DNA of 64,000 nucleotides. Origin: Cupriavidus taiwanensis (GTDB lineage: Bacteria > Pseudomonadota > Gammaproteobacteria > Burkholderiales > Burkholderiaceae). Location of the stretch: contig NZ_LT977071.1 of NCBI RefSeq assembly GCF_900250075.1, positions 782,038-846,037 of the forward strand. The letters run 5' to 3'. A program made the translations under genes and the position numbers. Shown here piece after piece: positions 46,953 to 56,867 of the stretch. Position 1 is the stretch's first letter. Every line of letters starts with the position of its first letter. The notes beneath the pieces are model-generated. The model worked only from the letters and a program-made list of their open reading frames with translations, made no database searches and was not told the origin of the DNA.

Positions 46953-47060
46953 AATGGGGTGGCGAAGGCAATAGGCCGGCGACGTACGTCGGGTTAACCG
47001 GGAGCGGTACAAGGGCCTCCATGGGCGGTAACGCCGTTCACTTAGGGCATCAAACACTAC

Positions 47061-47126
47061 CGTCATTCCCCGCGGGGAATCCAGCGTCTTTAAAGTCACT
47101 GGGTTCCCGCCTGCGCGGGAATGACA
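47061..47126. repeat. Paired REP-like element
   Basis: Two inverted GTCATTCCC / GGGAATGAC arms, each followed by GC-rich hairpin sequence (CCCGCGGGG and CCCGCCTGCGCGGG), face each other over about 65 bp. This is the common betaproteobacterial REP-type repeat found between genes. It separates kdgD from the DedA gene and contains the start of a longer frame that is therefore rejected. Confidence 0.8.
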
Positions 47127-47273
47127 GTTGTCAAACAGGCCTTGTTGTCCGACAACGTGAGTAAAAGGCCGCTTGATGCACTCAGTCAATTTGAATCGAC
47201 CATGCAAAGCTTCCGCGCCACGGCGAACCGGCGGCTGGCACACTGGCGTCCTGAGCCAAACGGGGAGAGCGCG

Positions 47274-48254
47274 GTGGGAGAGTTACAGGCCTTGCTGGAA
47301 AACCACGGGCTGATGCTGGTGTTCCTGAACGTACTGGTCGAGCAGGCCGGCCTACCGGTGCCGGCCTATCCGATGCTGTTCGTCGCCGGCGCGCTGGGCG
47401 TGCAGGAGACCGGGCCGTCGATCGGCGCGGTGCTGGCCGCGGTCATCGTCGCCTGCCTGATTGCCGACACCGGCTGGTACTTCGCCGGGCGCCGGCTGGG
47501 GCAGCCGATGCTGCGCACGATCTGCAAGGTATCGATTTCGCCCGACTCCTGCATCCGCCAGACCCAGTCGCTGTACCTGCGCGTCGGGCCGCGCTCACTT
47601 GTCGTTGCCAAGCTGCTGCCTGGCGCCGGCGCGCTGTCGACCGCGATGGCCGGCATGACTGGCACGCCGCTGCCGGTATTCCTGTTCTACGACGCGATCG
47701 GCGCGCTGGTGTGGGCCGGCAGCGGCCTGCTGATCGGCGTGGTGTTCAGCGACTTCATCGATGCCATTCTTGAGGGCTTCAGCACCTACGGCCATATGGC
47801 GCTGGTGGCGGTGGTGGGGGCCTTCCTGGTATTCCTGGCCTGGCGCTCGTGGCGCCGCCTGCGGCTGCTGCGCATCACGAAGCGAGTGCCGCGCATGAGC
47901 GTGGATGAGCTGGAATCGCGCCGGCTGGCCGGCGCGCTGCCGGTCGTGATCGACGTGCGCGCACATGGCGACGTGCCGATGGAGCGCATCCCCGGCTCGA
48001 TGGTGCTCGACATGCAGGGCGCGCTCGACAGCCTCGACGCGCTCGGCGTGGCGCCCGCCGAAGCCGACATCGTGGTCTATTGCGCCTGCCCGAACGAGAT
48101 GTCCGCGGCGCTGCTGGCCGAACGCCTGCGCGTCGCCGGCTATCCCAGGACCTGGGCGCTGGCCGGCGGCTTCGATGAATGGAAGCGGCGGCACGGCGCC
48201 ACCGTGCCGCCCGCCGTCACCCATCCCGGCACGGGCCAGGCGACGGGACGCTGA
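47274..48254 (+). CDS. DedA-family membrane protein fused to rhodanese domain
   Basis: A 326-residue fusion. Residues about 1-200 form a DedA/SNARE-associated (VTT) membrane domain (ENHGLMLVFLNVLVEQAGLPVPAYPML), and residues about 215-315 a rhodanese domain with cysteines C270 and C272 in VVYCACPNEMS. DedA proteins act in membrane lipid recycling; a rhodanese may sense or carry sulfur. The GTG at 47274 has a GGGGAG ribosome binding site; the ATGs at 47121 (inside the REP repeat) and 47202 are less convincing but the latter is possible. Confidence 0.82.
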   Translation: MGELQALLENHGLMLVFLNVLVEQAGLPVPAYPMLFVAGALGVQETGPSIGAVLAAVIVACLIADTGWYFAGRRLGQPMLRTICKVSISPDSCIRQTQSLYLRVGPRSLVVAKLLPGAGALSTAMAGMTGTPLPVFLFYDAIGALVWAGSGLLIGVVFSDFIDAILEGFSTYGHMALVAVVGAFLVFLAWRSWRRLRLLRITKRVPRMSVDELESRRLAGALPVVIDVRAHGDVPMERIPGSMVLDMQGALDSLDALGVAPAEADIVVYCACPNEMSAALLAERLRVAGYPRTWALAGGFDEWKRRHGATVPPAVTHPGTGQATGR

Positions 48255-48331
48255 GCCGCAGGCCTCTGCGGAGTATCGACCATGCGCCCTTGCCTATACT
48301 TGGCGCAGGCCGACTGCTACGGGAGGCACCC

Positions 48332-51115
48332 ATGGCTGCGGAAGACCACGGTTACGGCGACGAAGCGGCCCGCATCGCGCACCGCCGCCGCCAACTCGGC
48401 ATCGCGCCGCGCACGCAAGAGGGCCAGCGCAACTGGGCGCTGGCGCTGTCCGGCGGCGGTATTCGCAGCGCCACCTTTTGCCTTGGCGTGATGCAGGCGC
48501 TGGCCGGCACCGACATGCCGGCGGACACGACCACGGTGACCCCGCGCGGCGACGCGCCCCAGACACCCGCGGCGAGCGCGGCCGCCGCGGCGCAGACCGT
48601 TCCCGGGCTGGCTTCGCTGCTGGCGCAGTTCGATTACCTGTCGACCGTCAGCGGCGGTGGCTACCTCGGCGCCTTCTTCGTCAGCCTGTTCGTGCCCGGG
48701 CGCCTGCGCCGCGGCAGCGGCCCGGTCCAGGCCGCTGCCGACGCCTACCACACGCTGCAATGCGAGCCGCCGGGCCGCATCCACACCTCGGTCTCCTATG
48801 CCGCCGATCCCGGCCGCGGCGCGGTCGCCTGGCTGCGCGAGAACGGCCGCTACCTGTCGCCCACGGGCGCGGGCGACAACCTCTATGCCGCCGCGCTGGT
48901 GGCGCGCAATTGGCTGGCGATGCACTACGTGATCGGCAGCGCGTTGCTGGTGCTGCTGTCGCTGCTGGCGCTGCTGCTGCACGGCGCGGCGGGCGCGTGG
49001 TACGGCTTCGGACGCTACGAGATGGACCTGCTGCACGATGCGCGCCAGGCCTTCAACCAGGGCGAATGCGCGATCTGGTGGAGCCCGCTGCTGTGGCTGC
49101 CGCTGGTGACGGTGGTGCTCGGCGCGGTGCCGCCCGGCCTGGCGTACTGGCTGGTCTATCCGCGCGCCAGCGAGCCGCAGGCGCCGGGGCGCTTCTTCAG
49201 CCCCGCGCCGATGCTGGCCACGCTGCTGGGATTGCTGTTGCTCGCCGCCGCGTACTGGTCGGAACGGATCGGCGCGCGGCCGCTGCCTGCGCAATTCTTT
49301 GCCGCGCTGGGCGTGCTGACCTGGCTTGGCGTGCTGGCCTGCCTGGTAATGCTGCAGGGCGAGCCGCGCACGGTGTCCGGCTATCGCGTGCGGGCCACGC
49401 GTGCGCTGCGCACGGCGGTCACGCTGACGCTGTGGCTGGCGGCACTGGGCGTGGCCGATACCGTCGCGCGCACCACTTACCTGTATGCCCAGGCGGCCGG
49501 CCATCCGTGGGGCGTGGCGCTGCCCGCGAGCGCTCTGGGCGTGCTGGTCTGGCTGGTGCGCTACGGCGCGAGCCGGCTCGACGAAGGCCGCAAGGGCAGC
49601 GCCGGTACTGCCTGGCGGGCACTGTGGGCACGCCTGCCGGTCTCGCTGCTGGCCGGCGCGGCCGCGGCGGTGCTGGCCTTGCTGCTGTACGTGCTGTGGT
49701 CGTGGCTGGTGCTGTGGGTGCGCTGGAATGGCCGCGAGCCGGTCGACTGGCTGGTGTATGGCACCGCCTACACCGGGCCGGCGCTGGCTACGCTGACGGC
49801 CGTGGCACTGGTGCTGGCGCTGGTCGCCGGCCGCTTTACCGGCTTCCTGAACCTGTCCACGCTGCAACCTTTCTACGCGGCGCGCCTCACGCGCGCTTAC
49901 CTTGGCGCATCCAATGGCGAGCGCTTTGCCGCGCCCGATCCCGATCCGGTGGCGGACCGGCGCCGGCGCGCGCGCTTCAGCGTGGCCGAGCCCGTGCCGG
50001 GCGACCAGCTCAGCCTCAATGCCTACTACGATCCGCACGTGCTGGCGCCGCTGCACCTGATCAACGTGACGCTGAACCTGACCGTCGATCCGGCCGAGCA
50101 GCTGGTCCAGCGCGACCGCAAGGGCAAGCCGCTGTGCCTGGCACCGGGCGCCGGCCTGCCGCAGCCGGGTGCGGCAAGCGCGGTCGCGCCGGACGCCTAT
50201 GCGCGCTTCACCGTCGATGGCTGGCAGTGCTGCCCGGATCTGTCATGGCCCTCGTCGGGCAAGCTGGCGCAAGCGCTGACGGTGGGTGACTGGATCGCGA
50301 TCTCGGGCGCGGCCGTGTCCACGGGGCTGGGCCGTGCCACCACCCTCGGTACATCGCTGCTGCTGGGGCTGGCCAACCTGCGGCTGGGCACGTGGTGGCC
50401 GTCGTTCCCGGCCCGCTATGCGCGCCGCGGCGGGCGCGAGGGCGAGCGCTGGCGCCATCCCGAACGCGCCACGCATCCGTGGCTGGCCGCCGGCATCTTC
50501 CGCACGCAGTATTACCTGGGGTGCGAGCTGAGCGCGCGCTTCCACGGCACGCGGCGCGGCTGGCAGTACCTGTCGGACGGCGGCCATTTCGACAACACTG
50601 GCGTCTACGAGCTGCTGCGTCCGGGCCGGAACGTCGCGCTGATCGTGCTGTGCGACTGCGGGGCCGATCCCGACTATCGCTTCGGCGACCTTGCCAACCT
50701 GATCCGCCTGGCGCGCATCGACCATGGCCTCGAGATCGTCGTCGATACCGAGGCCGCCACCACGCATCCGGTGCTGAGCCGAGTCTTCGGCGTGCCGGAC
50801 GATTTCGTGCCGGGCCAGCCGTCCAGCACCGGCACCGGCGACAAATGCGCGGTGCTGCTCGACGTGTTCCGCACCGACCCGGCCTGCGCGGCGCCGCGCG
50901 CGCGCGTCTGCCGCATCGTGCTGATCAAGCCCCGGCTGGTGTCATGGGCGCCGGCCGACGTGCGGCACTATGGCGCCACGCACCCGGCCTTTCCGCAGGA
51001 GGGCACCGGCGACCAGTTCTTCGACGAGGCGCAATGGGAAAGCTACCGGGCCCTGGGGCACGCGCTTGGCAAGCGCGTGCTGGGCGGTGAAGTGGGCAAG
51101 GCGCTGCTGGCGTGA
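48332..51115 (+). CDS. Large membrane-embedded patatin-like phospholipase
   Basis: A 927-residue protein. A patatin fold is split: oxyanion loop GGGIRSA (41-47) and nucleophile S107 in TVSGGG at the start, and the partner Asp at D749 in SDGGHFDN. Between them, about residues 195-530, lie seven or eight hydrophobic helices. This makes a lipase whose catalytic parts sit on the cytoplasmic side of a membrane block. The SDGG dyad and GGG loop look complete, so activity on phospholipids or acyl lipids is expected. Start ATG 48332 has GGGAGG ahead. It follows the DedA fusion gene by 77 bp. Confidence 0.82.
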   Translation: MAAEDHGYGDEAARIAHRRRQLGIAPRTQEGQRNWALALSGGGIRSATFCLGVMQALAGTDMPADTTTVTPRGDAPQTPAASAAAAAQTVPGLASLLAQFDYLSTVSGGGYLGAFFVSLFVPGRLRRGSGPVQAAADAYHTLQCEPPGRIHTSVSYAADPGRGAVAWLRENGRYLSPTGAGDNLYAAALVARNWLAMHYVIGSALLVLLSLLALLLHGAAGAWYGFGRYEMDLLHDARQAFNQGECAIWWSPLLWLPLVTVVLGAVPPGLAYWLVYPRASEPQAPGRFFSPAPMLATLLGLLLLAAAYWSERIGARPLPAQFFAALGVLTWLGVLACLVMLQGEPRTVSGYRVRATRALRTAVTLTLWLAALGVADTVARTTYLYAQAAGHPWGVALPASALGVLVWLVRYGASRLDEGRKGSAGTAWRALWARLPVSLLAGAAAAVLALLLYVLWSWLVLWVRWNGREPVDWLVYGTAYTGPALATLTAVALVLALVAGRFTGFLNLSTLQPFYAARLTRAYLGASNGERFAAPDPDPVADRRRRARFSVAEPVPGDQLSLNAYYDPHVLAPLHLINVTLNLTVDPAEQLVQRDRKGKPLCLAPGAGLPQPGAASAVAPDAYARFTVDGWQCCPDLSWPSSGKLAQALTVGDWIAISGAAVSTGLGRATTLGTSLLLGLANLRLGTWWPSFPARYARRGGREGERWRHPERATHPWLAAGIFRTQYYLGCELSARFHGTRRGWQYLSDGGHFDNTGVYELLRPGRNVALIVLCDCGADPDYRFGDLANLIRLARIDHGLEIVVDTEAATTHPVLSRVFGVPDDFVPGQPSSTGTGDKCAVLLDVFRTDPACAAPRARVCRIVLIKPRLVSWAPADVRHYGATHPAFPQEGTGDQFFDEAQWESYRALGHALGKRVLGGEVGKALLA

Positions 51116-51133
51116 TCGCGCGCTGCGCTGGCC

Positions 51134-51889
51134 TCAGCGCACGAAGCCGATCACGTCTTCCAGCCGGCCGCTGGCGTCGCGCAACGCCTCGAGCAGCCGT
51201 GGCACGGCGGCATCGTCGAGCCGTTGCTGCGGCCCGGCGATGGCGACCGAGCCCACCACCGCGCTGCGGTCGCGCGACCACAGCGGCAGGGCCAGGCCCG
51301 CGACGCTGGCCGCGGCTTCCTCGCGCGTATGCGCCCAGCCGCGTTCGCGCACCTCGGCCAGTTGCTGCTCGATGCGCTCGCGTTCCAGCGTGGTATGCGG
51401 ACCCATGCGCGCCACGGCCTGGCGGTACACCTCGTCGCGAAAGGCCTCGTCCTGGAACGCCAGCATGGCCTTGGCGTGCGCGCCGGCATAGAGCGGAAAG
51501 CGCTCGCCCAGCTCGATCGAAAAGCGCAGCTGGTGCTGGCTCTGTACCAGCCCCACGCACAGGCCTTCATGGCCATCGAGCCACGACAGGAACACGGTCT
51601 CGCCGCTCTGCGCGGCCAGCTTCTCCAGCACCGGGCGCACGATCTCGTCGGGCGAGAAGCTCTTGCGCACCACCTGCCCCAGTTCGAACAGCCGCAGCCC
51701 CAGCGAATACTTGCCGGTGGCCGCATCCTGCACCAGGAAGCCGTTGGCGGCGAACGTGGCCAGCACGCGGTGCACTACGGCGTAATGCACGCCGCTGTGC
51801 TTGGCCAGCTCGCGCACGCCCCAGGTGGGCTGGCGCACGGTGAAGTGGGTCAGCAGGGCCAGCGCGCCGTCCAGTGTCTTGAGAGTCAT
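51134..51889 (-). CDS. IclR-family transcriptional regulator
   Basis: A 251-residue IclR protein: winged HTH at about 1-65 (TLDGALALLTHFTVRQPTWGVRELAKHSGVHYAVVHRVL) and GAF-like effector domain (about 75-245). Ribosome binding site AAGGAAC before ATG 51889. It converges with the patatin gene and is divergent from the LLM oxidoreductase gene, its probable target. Effector unknown. Confidence 0.88.
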   Translation of the reverse strand: MTLKTLDGALALLTHFTVRQPTWGVRELAKHSGVHYAVVHRVLATFAANGFLVQDAATGKYSLGLRLFELGQVVRKSFSPDEIVRPVLEKLAAQSGETVFLSWLDGHEGLCVGLVQSQHQLRFSIELGERFPLYAGAHAKAMLAFQDEAFRDEVYRQAVARMGPHTTLERERIEQQLAEVRERGWAHTREEAAASVAGLALPLWSRDRSAVVGSVAIAGPQQRLDDAAVPRLLEALRDASGRLEDVIGFVR

Positions 51890-52101
51890 CGATCGTTCCT
51901 TCGCATCGGGCTGAATGGTAAGGGCAAGCGGCGCGCGGCTCAATCCTTGCACCCCCGCTGTGGCCCCACCGCGCCCGGCGATACCCACGCCGCCCGCAGG
52001 GCCGCAAAGCCGCCGCCAGCACGATCCGCGCAGGCTCACTAACATAGCGAACCATCCGCATTGCAGCGGCGGCGCACGTGTGGCGCCCGCCAGACCACGA
52101 C

Positions 52102-53142
52102 ATGACCCGCGACTCTCTCCCCGCCGGCAACGGCGTTGCCTATTCGGTGCTCGACCTCGCCCCCATCCCGCAAGGCAGCGATGCCGGCCAGGCCATGCGC
52201 AACTCGCTCGACCTGGCACGCCATGCCGAGCAGCTGGGCTACCACCGCTACTGGCTGGCCGAGCATCACAACATGCCCGGCATCGCCAGCGCCGCCACCG
52301 CGGTGCTGATCGGCTATGTCGCCAACGGCACCCACAGTATCCGCGTGGGCTCGGGCGGCGTAATGCTGCCCAACCATTCGCCGCTGGTGATCGCCGAGCA
52401 GTTCGGCACGCTGGCCTCGCTCTATCCGGGCCGCATCGACCTGGGCCTGGGCCGCGCGCCCGGCACCGACCAGGCCACCGCGCGCGCGCTGCGCCGTCAT
52501 CTGGCCAGCGACAGCGCCGATACCTTTCCGCAGGACGTGGAAGAGCTGCAGGCGTATTTCGACGACGTGCGTCCCGGCCAGCGCCTGCGCGCGGTCCCGG
52601 GCGCGGGCCTGAAGGTGCCCATCTGGCTGCTGGGTTCGAGCCTGTTCAGCGCGCAGCTGGCCGCGGCGATGGGGCTGCCGTTCGCCTTCGCCTCGCACTT
52701 TGCGCCGGGCTTCATGCGCCAGGCGGTGGACCTGTACCGGCGCACATTCCGCCCGTCCGAGACGCTCGACCGGCCCTACGTGATGCTCGGCCTCAATGTG
52801 TTCGCGGCCGATACCGGAGACGAGGCGCGGCGGCTGTTCAGCTCGCTGCAGCAGCAGTTCCTGGCGCTGGTGCGCGGCACGCCAGGGCAGCTGCGCCCGC
52901 CGGTCGACGCTATCGAAGCGCTCTGGAACGAAAGCGAGGCTGACCATATCCGGCGCTCGCTGGCGTGCTCCGTGGTGGGCGACCCGGATGCGGTCGGCGC
53001 CGGCATGCAGCGCTTTGTCGATGACCTGCGCCCGGACGAGCTGATGATCACCGGCCAGATTTTCGACCACCAGGCGCGGCTGCGATCGTTCGAGATTGCC
53101 GCCGCTGCCGCGCGCAGCCTCAGGGCCAACGCCGCGCTCTGA
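52102..53142 (+). CDS. LLM-class flavin-dependent oxidoreductase
   Basis: A 346-residue luciferase-like monooxygenase (LLM) with [12 protein letters not shown] at the start, [10 protein letters not shown] in the flavin site region, and [19 protein letters not shown] further on. These enzymes use reduced FMN or F420-type cofactors; this group (YhbW-like) is FMN-dependent with unknown substrates. It is divergent from an IclR gene, 212 bp apart. ATG 52102 is chosen; an ATG at 52078 gives eight more residues. Confidence 0.86.
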   Translation: MTRDSLPAGNGVAYSVLDLAPIPQGSDAGQAMRNSLDLARHAEQLGYHRYWLAEHHNMPGIASAATAVLIGYVANGTHSIRVGSGGVMLPNHSPLVIAEQFGTLASLYPGRIDLGLGRAPGTDQATARALRRHLASDSADTFPQDVEELQAYFDDVRPGQRLRAVPGAGLKVPIWLLGSSLFSAQLAAAMGLPFAFASHFAPGFMRQAVDLYRRTFRPSETLDRPYVMLGLNVFAADTGDEARRLFSSLQQQFLALVRGTPGQLRPPVDAIEALWNESEADHIRRSLACSVVGDPDAVGAGMQRFVDDLRPDELMITGQIFDHQARLRSFEIAAAAARSLRANAAL

Positions 53143-53365
53143 GCCGTTGCCGGTATGACGCACGCCGCACTTGCGGCGTGCGCCGGCCGCTGTCTTTCAT
53201 TTCCTGCCGGTTCTGGTTTGCATGGCGCCGAGGCGCTCGGATACATTAGAAGGCCGACACCACACAGAGGCGTGGCCACCAAGGCACGCGCCCACATAGT
53301 CCGCCCGATCCGCCGCCTCCAAAGCAATCTCCGGGGGCCGAGGGCAGCGACGACAGGAGACAGCG

Positions 53366-55372
53366 ATGGACCTGCGGCAACGCGAGCACATCGAGACGGT
53401 GGTCCAGGCCACCGCCTACCTATCCCCGCCAGCCCTGCTCGCGGAGCGCATCGCGCATGACGCGATCATCCAGAATTCATGGCGGCGCTGCGTGCACCAG
53501 TACGGGCTCGATCCCTCGCGCATGCAGGAGGCGCGCATCCTGCCGCAGACGCGCCTGCGCGAACACCAGGAACGCATCGACGACTTCGCCCGCATCGCCC
53601 GCCACGGCCTGCAAAGCCTGCACGCGCAGGTGGCGGCGCTGGGCTACGTGGTGCTGCTGACCGATGCACAGGGCGTCACGGTCGACTATATCGGCGACAC
53701 CCACACCGATGCCGCGCTGCGCCACGCCGGCCTCTACCTTGGCGCGGAATGGAGCGAGAGTGGCGCCGGCACCTGCGCGGTCGGCACCGCGCTGGTCACC
53801 GGGCAGGCGCTGACCGTGCACCAGGCCGACCATTTCGATGCCACCCATATCCCGCTGACCTGCACCGCCGCGCCGCTGTTCGACACGCATGGCAAGCTGC
53901 ACGCCATCCTCGACATCTCGGCGCTGGTCTCGCCGCAGGCCAAGGACAGCCAGGGCCTGGCGCTGCAGATGGTGCGCATCTACGCCGCCCATATCGAGAA
54001 CGCCAACTTCCTGCGGGCGCACCGGCGCGACTGGATCCTGAAGCTGAACGTCGCGCCCGAGTTTGTCGACGTCAACCCGGAATACCTGCTGGCGCTGGAC
54101 GATGCCGGCCGCATCGTCGGCCACAACCATCGTGCCCGCCTGATGCTGGAGACCGAACTGAGCGGCATGCCCGGCGCCACCGTGCTCGGGCAGCCGTTCG
54201 AGACCTTGTTCGACGCCCGGCTGGAAGACCTGGGCCGCTATGTCTACTCGCGTCCCAGCGAGCAGCGCCTGGTCGCGCTCAACCGCAGCGGCGGCCTGCT
54301 CTACCTGAGCGTGATGCCGCCAGCGCTGGGCTGGCAGGCGCCCGCGGCACCGGCGCAGGTAGCGATGCCGGCGCCCCTGGCGGCGCTCAGCGGCGGCGAT
54401 GCCGCGCTGGCGCAGCAGCTCGAGCGTGCCGCGCGCCTGGTCGATTCGCCGATCCACCTGCTGATCCAGGGCGAAACCGGCAGCGGCAAGGAGTTCTTCG
54501 CCAAGGCGCTGCACCAGGCCAGCGCGCGCCGCGCCGGGCCCTTTGTCGCGGTGAACTGCGCGGCGATTCCGGAGACCCTGATCGAGAGCGAGCTGTTCGG
54601 CCACCTGCCCAACAGCTTTTCGGGCGCCGGCTCGCGCGGCAAGCGCGGGCTGATCCAGGAGGCCGATGGCGGCACGCTGTTCCTGGACGAGATCGGCGAC
54701 ATGCCGCGCGAACTGCAGTCGCGGCTGCTGCGCGTGCTGGCCGAGGGCGAGGTGCTGCCGGTGGGCGCCGCGCGCCCGGTGCCGGTACGCCTGCGCGTGA
54801 TTTCGGCCACGCACCATCGCCTGGAGCAGCTGGTTGCCGAAGGCCGTTTCCGCGAGGACCTTTACTACCGCCTCAACGGCGCTCGCTTCGAACTGCCGCC
54901 GCTGCGCGCCCGCACCGACCTGGAGTGGCTGGTGCGCAAGCTGCTGCAGGAAGGCGCGGGCGAACCGGTGACGCTGTCGCCGGCCGCGAGCGAGCGGCTG
55001 CGCCGCCACCGCTGGCCGGGCAACCTGCGCGAACTGCGCAACGTGCTGGAGTACGCGCGCGCGGTCTGCAGCGGCGGCTATATCGACGTGCACGACCTGC
55101 CCGATGCCGTCGCCGGCACCGCCGAACCGGCTGCCGTAGCGGCCCAGCCGGCATCAGCCGATCGCGCCCCGGACCACGGCACCGCCGCCCCGTTCGACCC
55201 GCACCAGCTGCCCCCCGAGGGCATGCTGCTGATGCAGTACCTGCGCGCCTCGGGCTGGAACCTGAGCGCGGTCGCGCGCCAGATCGGCATCAGCCGCATG
55301 ACGCTGTACCGGCGCATGGAGCGCTACGGCATCCAGTCGCCTAACCGGCGCGACGGCGGGGAGCAGGCGTAG
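53366..55372 (+). CDS. acoR: Sigma-54-dependent acetoin regulator AcoR
   Basis: A 668-residue enhancer-binding protein. N-terminal GAF/PAS-type acetoin sensor (about 1-330), AAA+ core with Walker A GETGSGKE (369-376) and Walker B GGTLFLDE, and a FIS-type HTH at the C-terminus (about 632-657, [20 protein letters not shown]). The sigma-54 contact loop, usually GAFTGA, here reads NSFSGA at 416-421. Acetoin should make it activate acoXABC at the sigma-54 promoter upstream. Position and family match R. eutropha AcoR. Confidence 0.92.
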   Translation: MDLRQREHIETVVQATAYLSPPALLAERIAHDAIIQNSWRRCVHQYGLDPSRMQEARILPQTRLREHQERIDDFARIARHGLQSLHAQVAALGYVVLLTDAQGVTVDYIGDTHTDAALRHAGLYLGAEWSESGAGTCAVGTALVTGQALTVHQADHFDATHIPLTCTAAPLFDTHGKLHAILDISALVSPQAKDSQGLALQMVRIYAAHIENANFLRAHRRDWILKLNVAPEFVDVNPEYLLALDDAGRIVGHNHRARLMLETELSGMPGATVLGQPFETLFDARLEDLGRYVYSRPSEQRLVALNRSGGLLYLSVMPPALGWQAPAAPAQVAMPAPLAALSGGDAALAQQLERAARLVDSPIHLLIQGETGSGKEFFAKALHQASARRAGPFVAVNCAAIPETLIESELFGHLPNSFSGAGSRGKRGLIQEADGGTLFLDEIGDMPRELQSRLLRVLAEGEVLPVGAARPVPVRLRVISATHHRLEQLVAEGRFREDLYYRLNGARFELPPLRARTDLEWLVRKLLQEGAGEPVTLSPAASERLRRHRWPGNLRELRNVLEYARAVCSGGYIDVHDLPDAVAGTAEPAAVAAQPASADRAPDHGTAAPFDPHQLPPEGMLLMQYLRASGWNLSAVARQIGISRMTLYRRMERYGIQSPNRRDGGEQA

Positions 55373-55734
55373 CACTGCGCCGTACGCAAGGCCGGCAGCG
55401 CTGGCGCGGCTGCCGGGCGTACCCGTTTCTGCGAAGCCGTTCGCCGCCTTTCGTCTTCGGGATTTCTCTTGACGCCGGCTTTCGCCAGGCGTGCGGCCAC
55501 GCCGGTGATAAGACGTTACGCGTGTCCACTCCGTACACCTGCACTGTGACACCTGTCTCGCCCTGACGGCCACCCAGGCCGCTCGCCCGGCGCAAGCGGC
55601 AGCGATTTTTGCGGGTTATCCCTGAAGCCAGCGCCCCGCAAGCGCCCGCCTTATGCCATCGCGATGCCATCCGGCCACTGGCACAGCCATTGCAAAGTCG
55701 CCTGTCACCACAACGACAACACAGGAGACAGGCA
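55373..55734. other. acoR-acoX control region
   Basis: A 362-bp gap with a weak hairpin after acoR (CCGGCAGC / GCTGCCGG, 55392-55416), a candidate upstream activator region near 55522-55552 (GTGTC and GACAC inverted arms) and the sigma-54 promoter at 55679. No gene. IHF site not recognised. Confidence 0.5.
55679..55694 (+). promoter_or_regulatory. Sigma-54 promoter of acoXABC
   Basis: TGGCAC (55679-55684) then TTGCA (55690-55694): the essential GG and GC are exactly ten bases apart, the sigma-54 rule. It lies about 40 bp before acoX, behind acoR. Confidence 0.85.
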
Positions 55735-56802
55735 ATGGGGCAGCCAAGGTTCGCCGATGCGCCGCTGGTCGGCATCATCGCCAATCCGGTTTCGGCGCGC
55801 GACATCCGCCGCGTGATCGCCAACGCCAACAGCCTGCAGCTGGCTGACCGCGTCAATATCGTGTTGCGCCTGCTGGCCGCGCTGTCATCGTGCGGCGTGC
55901 GGCGCGTGCTGATGATGCCCGACCGCGAGGGCCTGCGCGTCATGCTGGCGCGGCACCTGGCGCACCGCCAGGGACCGGATTCGAGCCTGCCCGAGGTCGC
56001 GTATCTGGACATGCCGGTGGCCTCGCGCGTCGACGACACGCTGCATGCCGCGCGCTGCATGGCCGATGCCGGCGTGGCCGCGATCATCGTGCTGGGCGGC
56101 GACGGCACTCACCGCGCCGTGGTGCGGGAATGCGGCGCGGTGCCGATCGCGGGACTGTCGACCGGCACCAACAATGCCTACCCCGAGATGCGCGAGCCCA
56201 CCATCACCGGGCTCGCCACCGGCCTCTATGCCACCGCCCGCATTCCAGCCAGCCAGGCGCTGGCGTCGAACAAGCGCCTGGACATCGTCATCCGCGACGG
56301 CAATGGCACCTTCCGCCGCGACATCGCGCTGGTCGACGCGGTGATCTCGCACGAACACTTCATCGGCGCGCGCGCGCTGTGGAAGACCGACACGCTGGCC
56401 GCGGTCTACGTGTCCTTTGCCGACCCCGAGGCGATCGGGCTGTCCGCCATCGCCGGCTTGCTCGAGCCGGTGGGTCGGCGCGAAGCGGGCGGCCTTGCGA
56501 TCGAACTCGCGGCGCCGGGCGCGGGCGAATTCGAACTGAGCGCGCCGATCGCGCCCGGACTGATGTGCACCGTGCCCATCGCCGGCTGGCAGCGGCTCGC
56601 GCACGGCCGCCCCCATCGCGTGCGCCAGCGCAGCGGCGTCGTCGCGCTGGACGGCGAGCGCGAGCTGACCTTCGGCCCGGACGACGAAGTGACCGTCACG
56701 CTGCACGACCACGCATTCCGCAGCATCGACGTCGCCGCGTGCATGCGCCACGCGGCGCGCCACCAGCTGATGCGCAGCGTGCCGCAGCACGCCCTGGCCT
56801 GA
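55735..56802 (+). CDS. acoX: Acetoin catabolism protein X (ATP-NAD kinase-like)
   Basis: A 355-residue protein. The GGDGT motif at 121-125 (VLGGDGTHRAVV) and following GTNNAYPEM place it in the NAD/diacylglycerol-kinase-like fold. AcoX is the first gene of the R. eutropha acetoin operon and its biochemical task was not needed for the cleavage reaction; a role in cofactor supply is inference. GGAGACAG ribosome binding site before ATG 55735. Confidence 0.9.
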   Translation: MGQPRFADAPLVGIIANPVSARDIRRVIANANSLQLADRVNIVLRLLAALSSCGVRRVLMMPDREGLRVMLARHLAHRQGPDSSLPEVAYLDMPVASRVDDTLHAARCMADAGVAAIIVLGGDGTHRAVVRECGAVPIAGLSTGTNNAYPEMREPTITGLATGLYATARIPASQALASNKRLDIVIRDGNGTFRRDIALVDAVISHEHFIGARALWKTDTLAAVYVSFADPEAIGLSAIAGLLEPVGRREAGGLAIELAAPGAGEFELSAPIAPGLMCTVPIAGWQRLAHGRPHRVRQRSGVVALDGERELTFGPDDEVTVTLHDHAFRSIDVAACMRHAARHQLMRSVPQHALA

Positions 56803-56867
56803 GCACGCCGGGCCACGCATCCACCGATTTTCTTGAAGTGCAACACCTGAAAACGAAGGAGACAGAG

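Larger units (their letters stand above)
46861..47273. other. Divergent region between kdgD and DedA-rhodanese gene
   Basis: This 413-bp gap contains the aldarate operator and the REP pair, and no supported gene. An ATG at 47202 in the frame of the next gene is an alternative start for it. Confidence 0.5.

Noticed and set aside
47121..47201. Longer start of the DedA gene inside the REP repeat.
   Set aside because: The first codons are the repeat itself and there is no ribosome binding site; the GTG at 47274 fits better.
55522..55552. GTGTC/GACAC inverted arms as AcoR binding sites.
   Set aside because: The arms are short and far from a known consensus I can verify; kept only as a candidate in the control-region entry.
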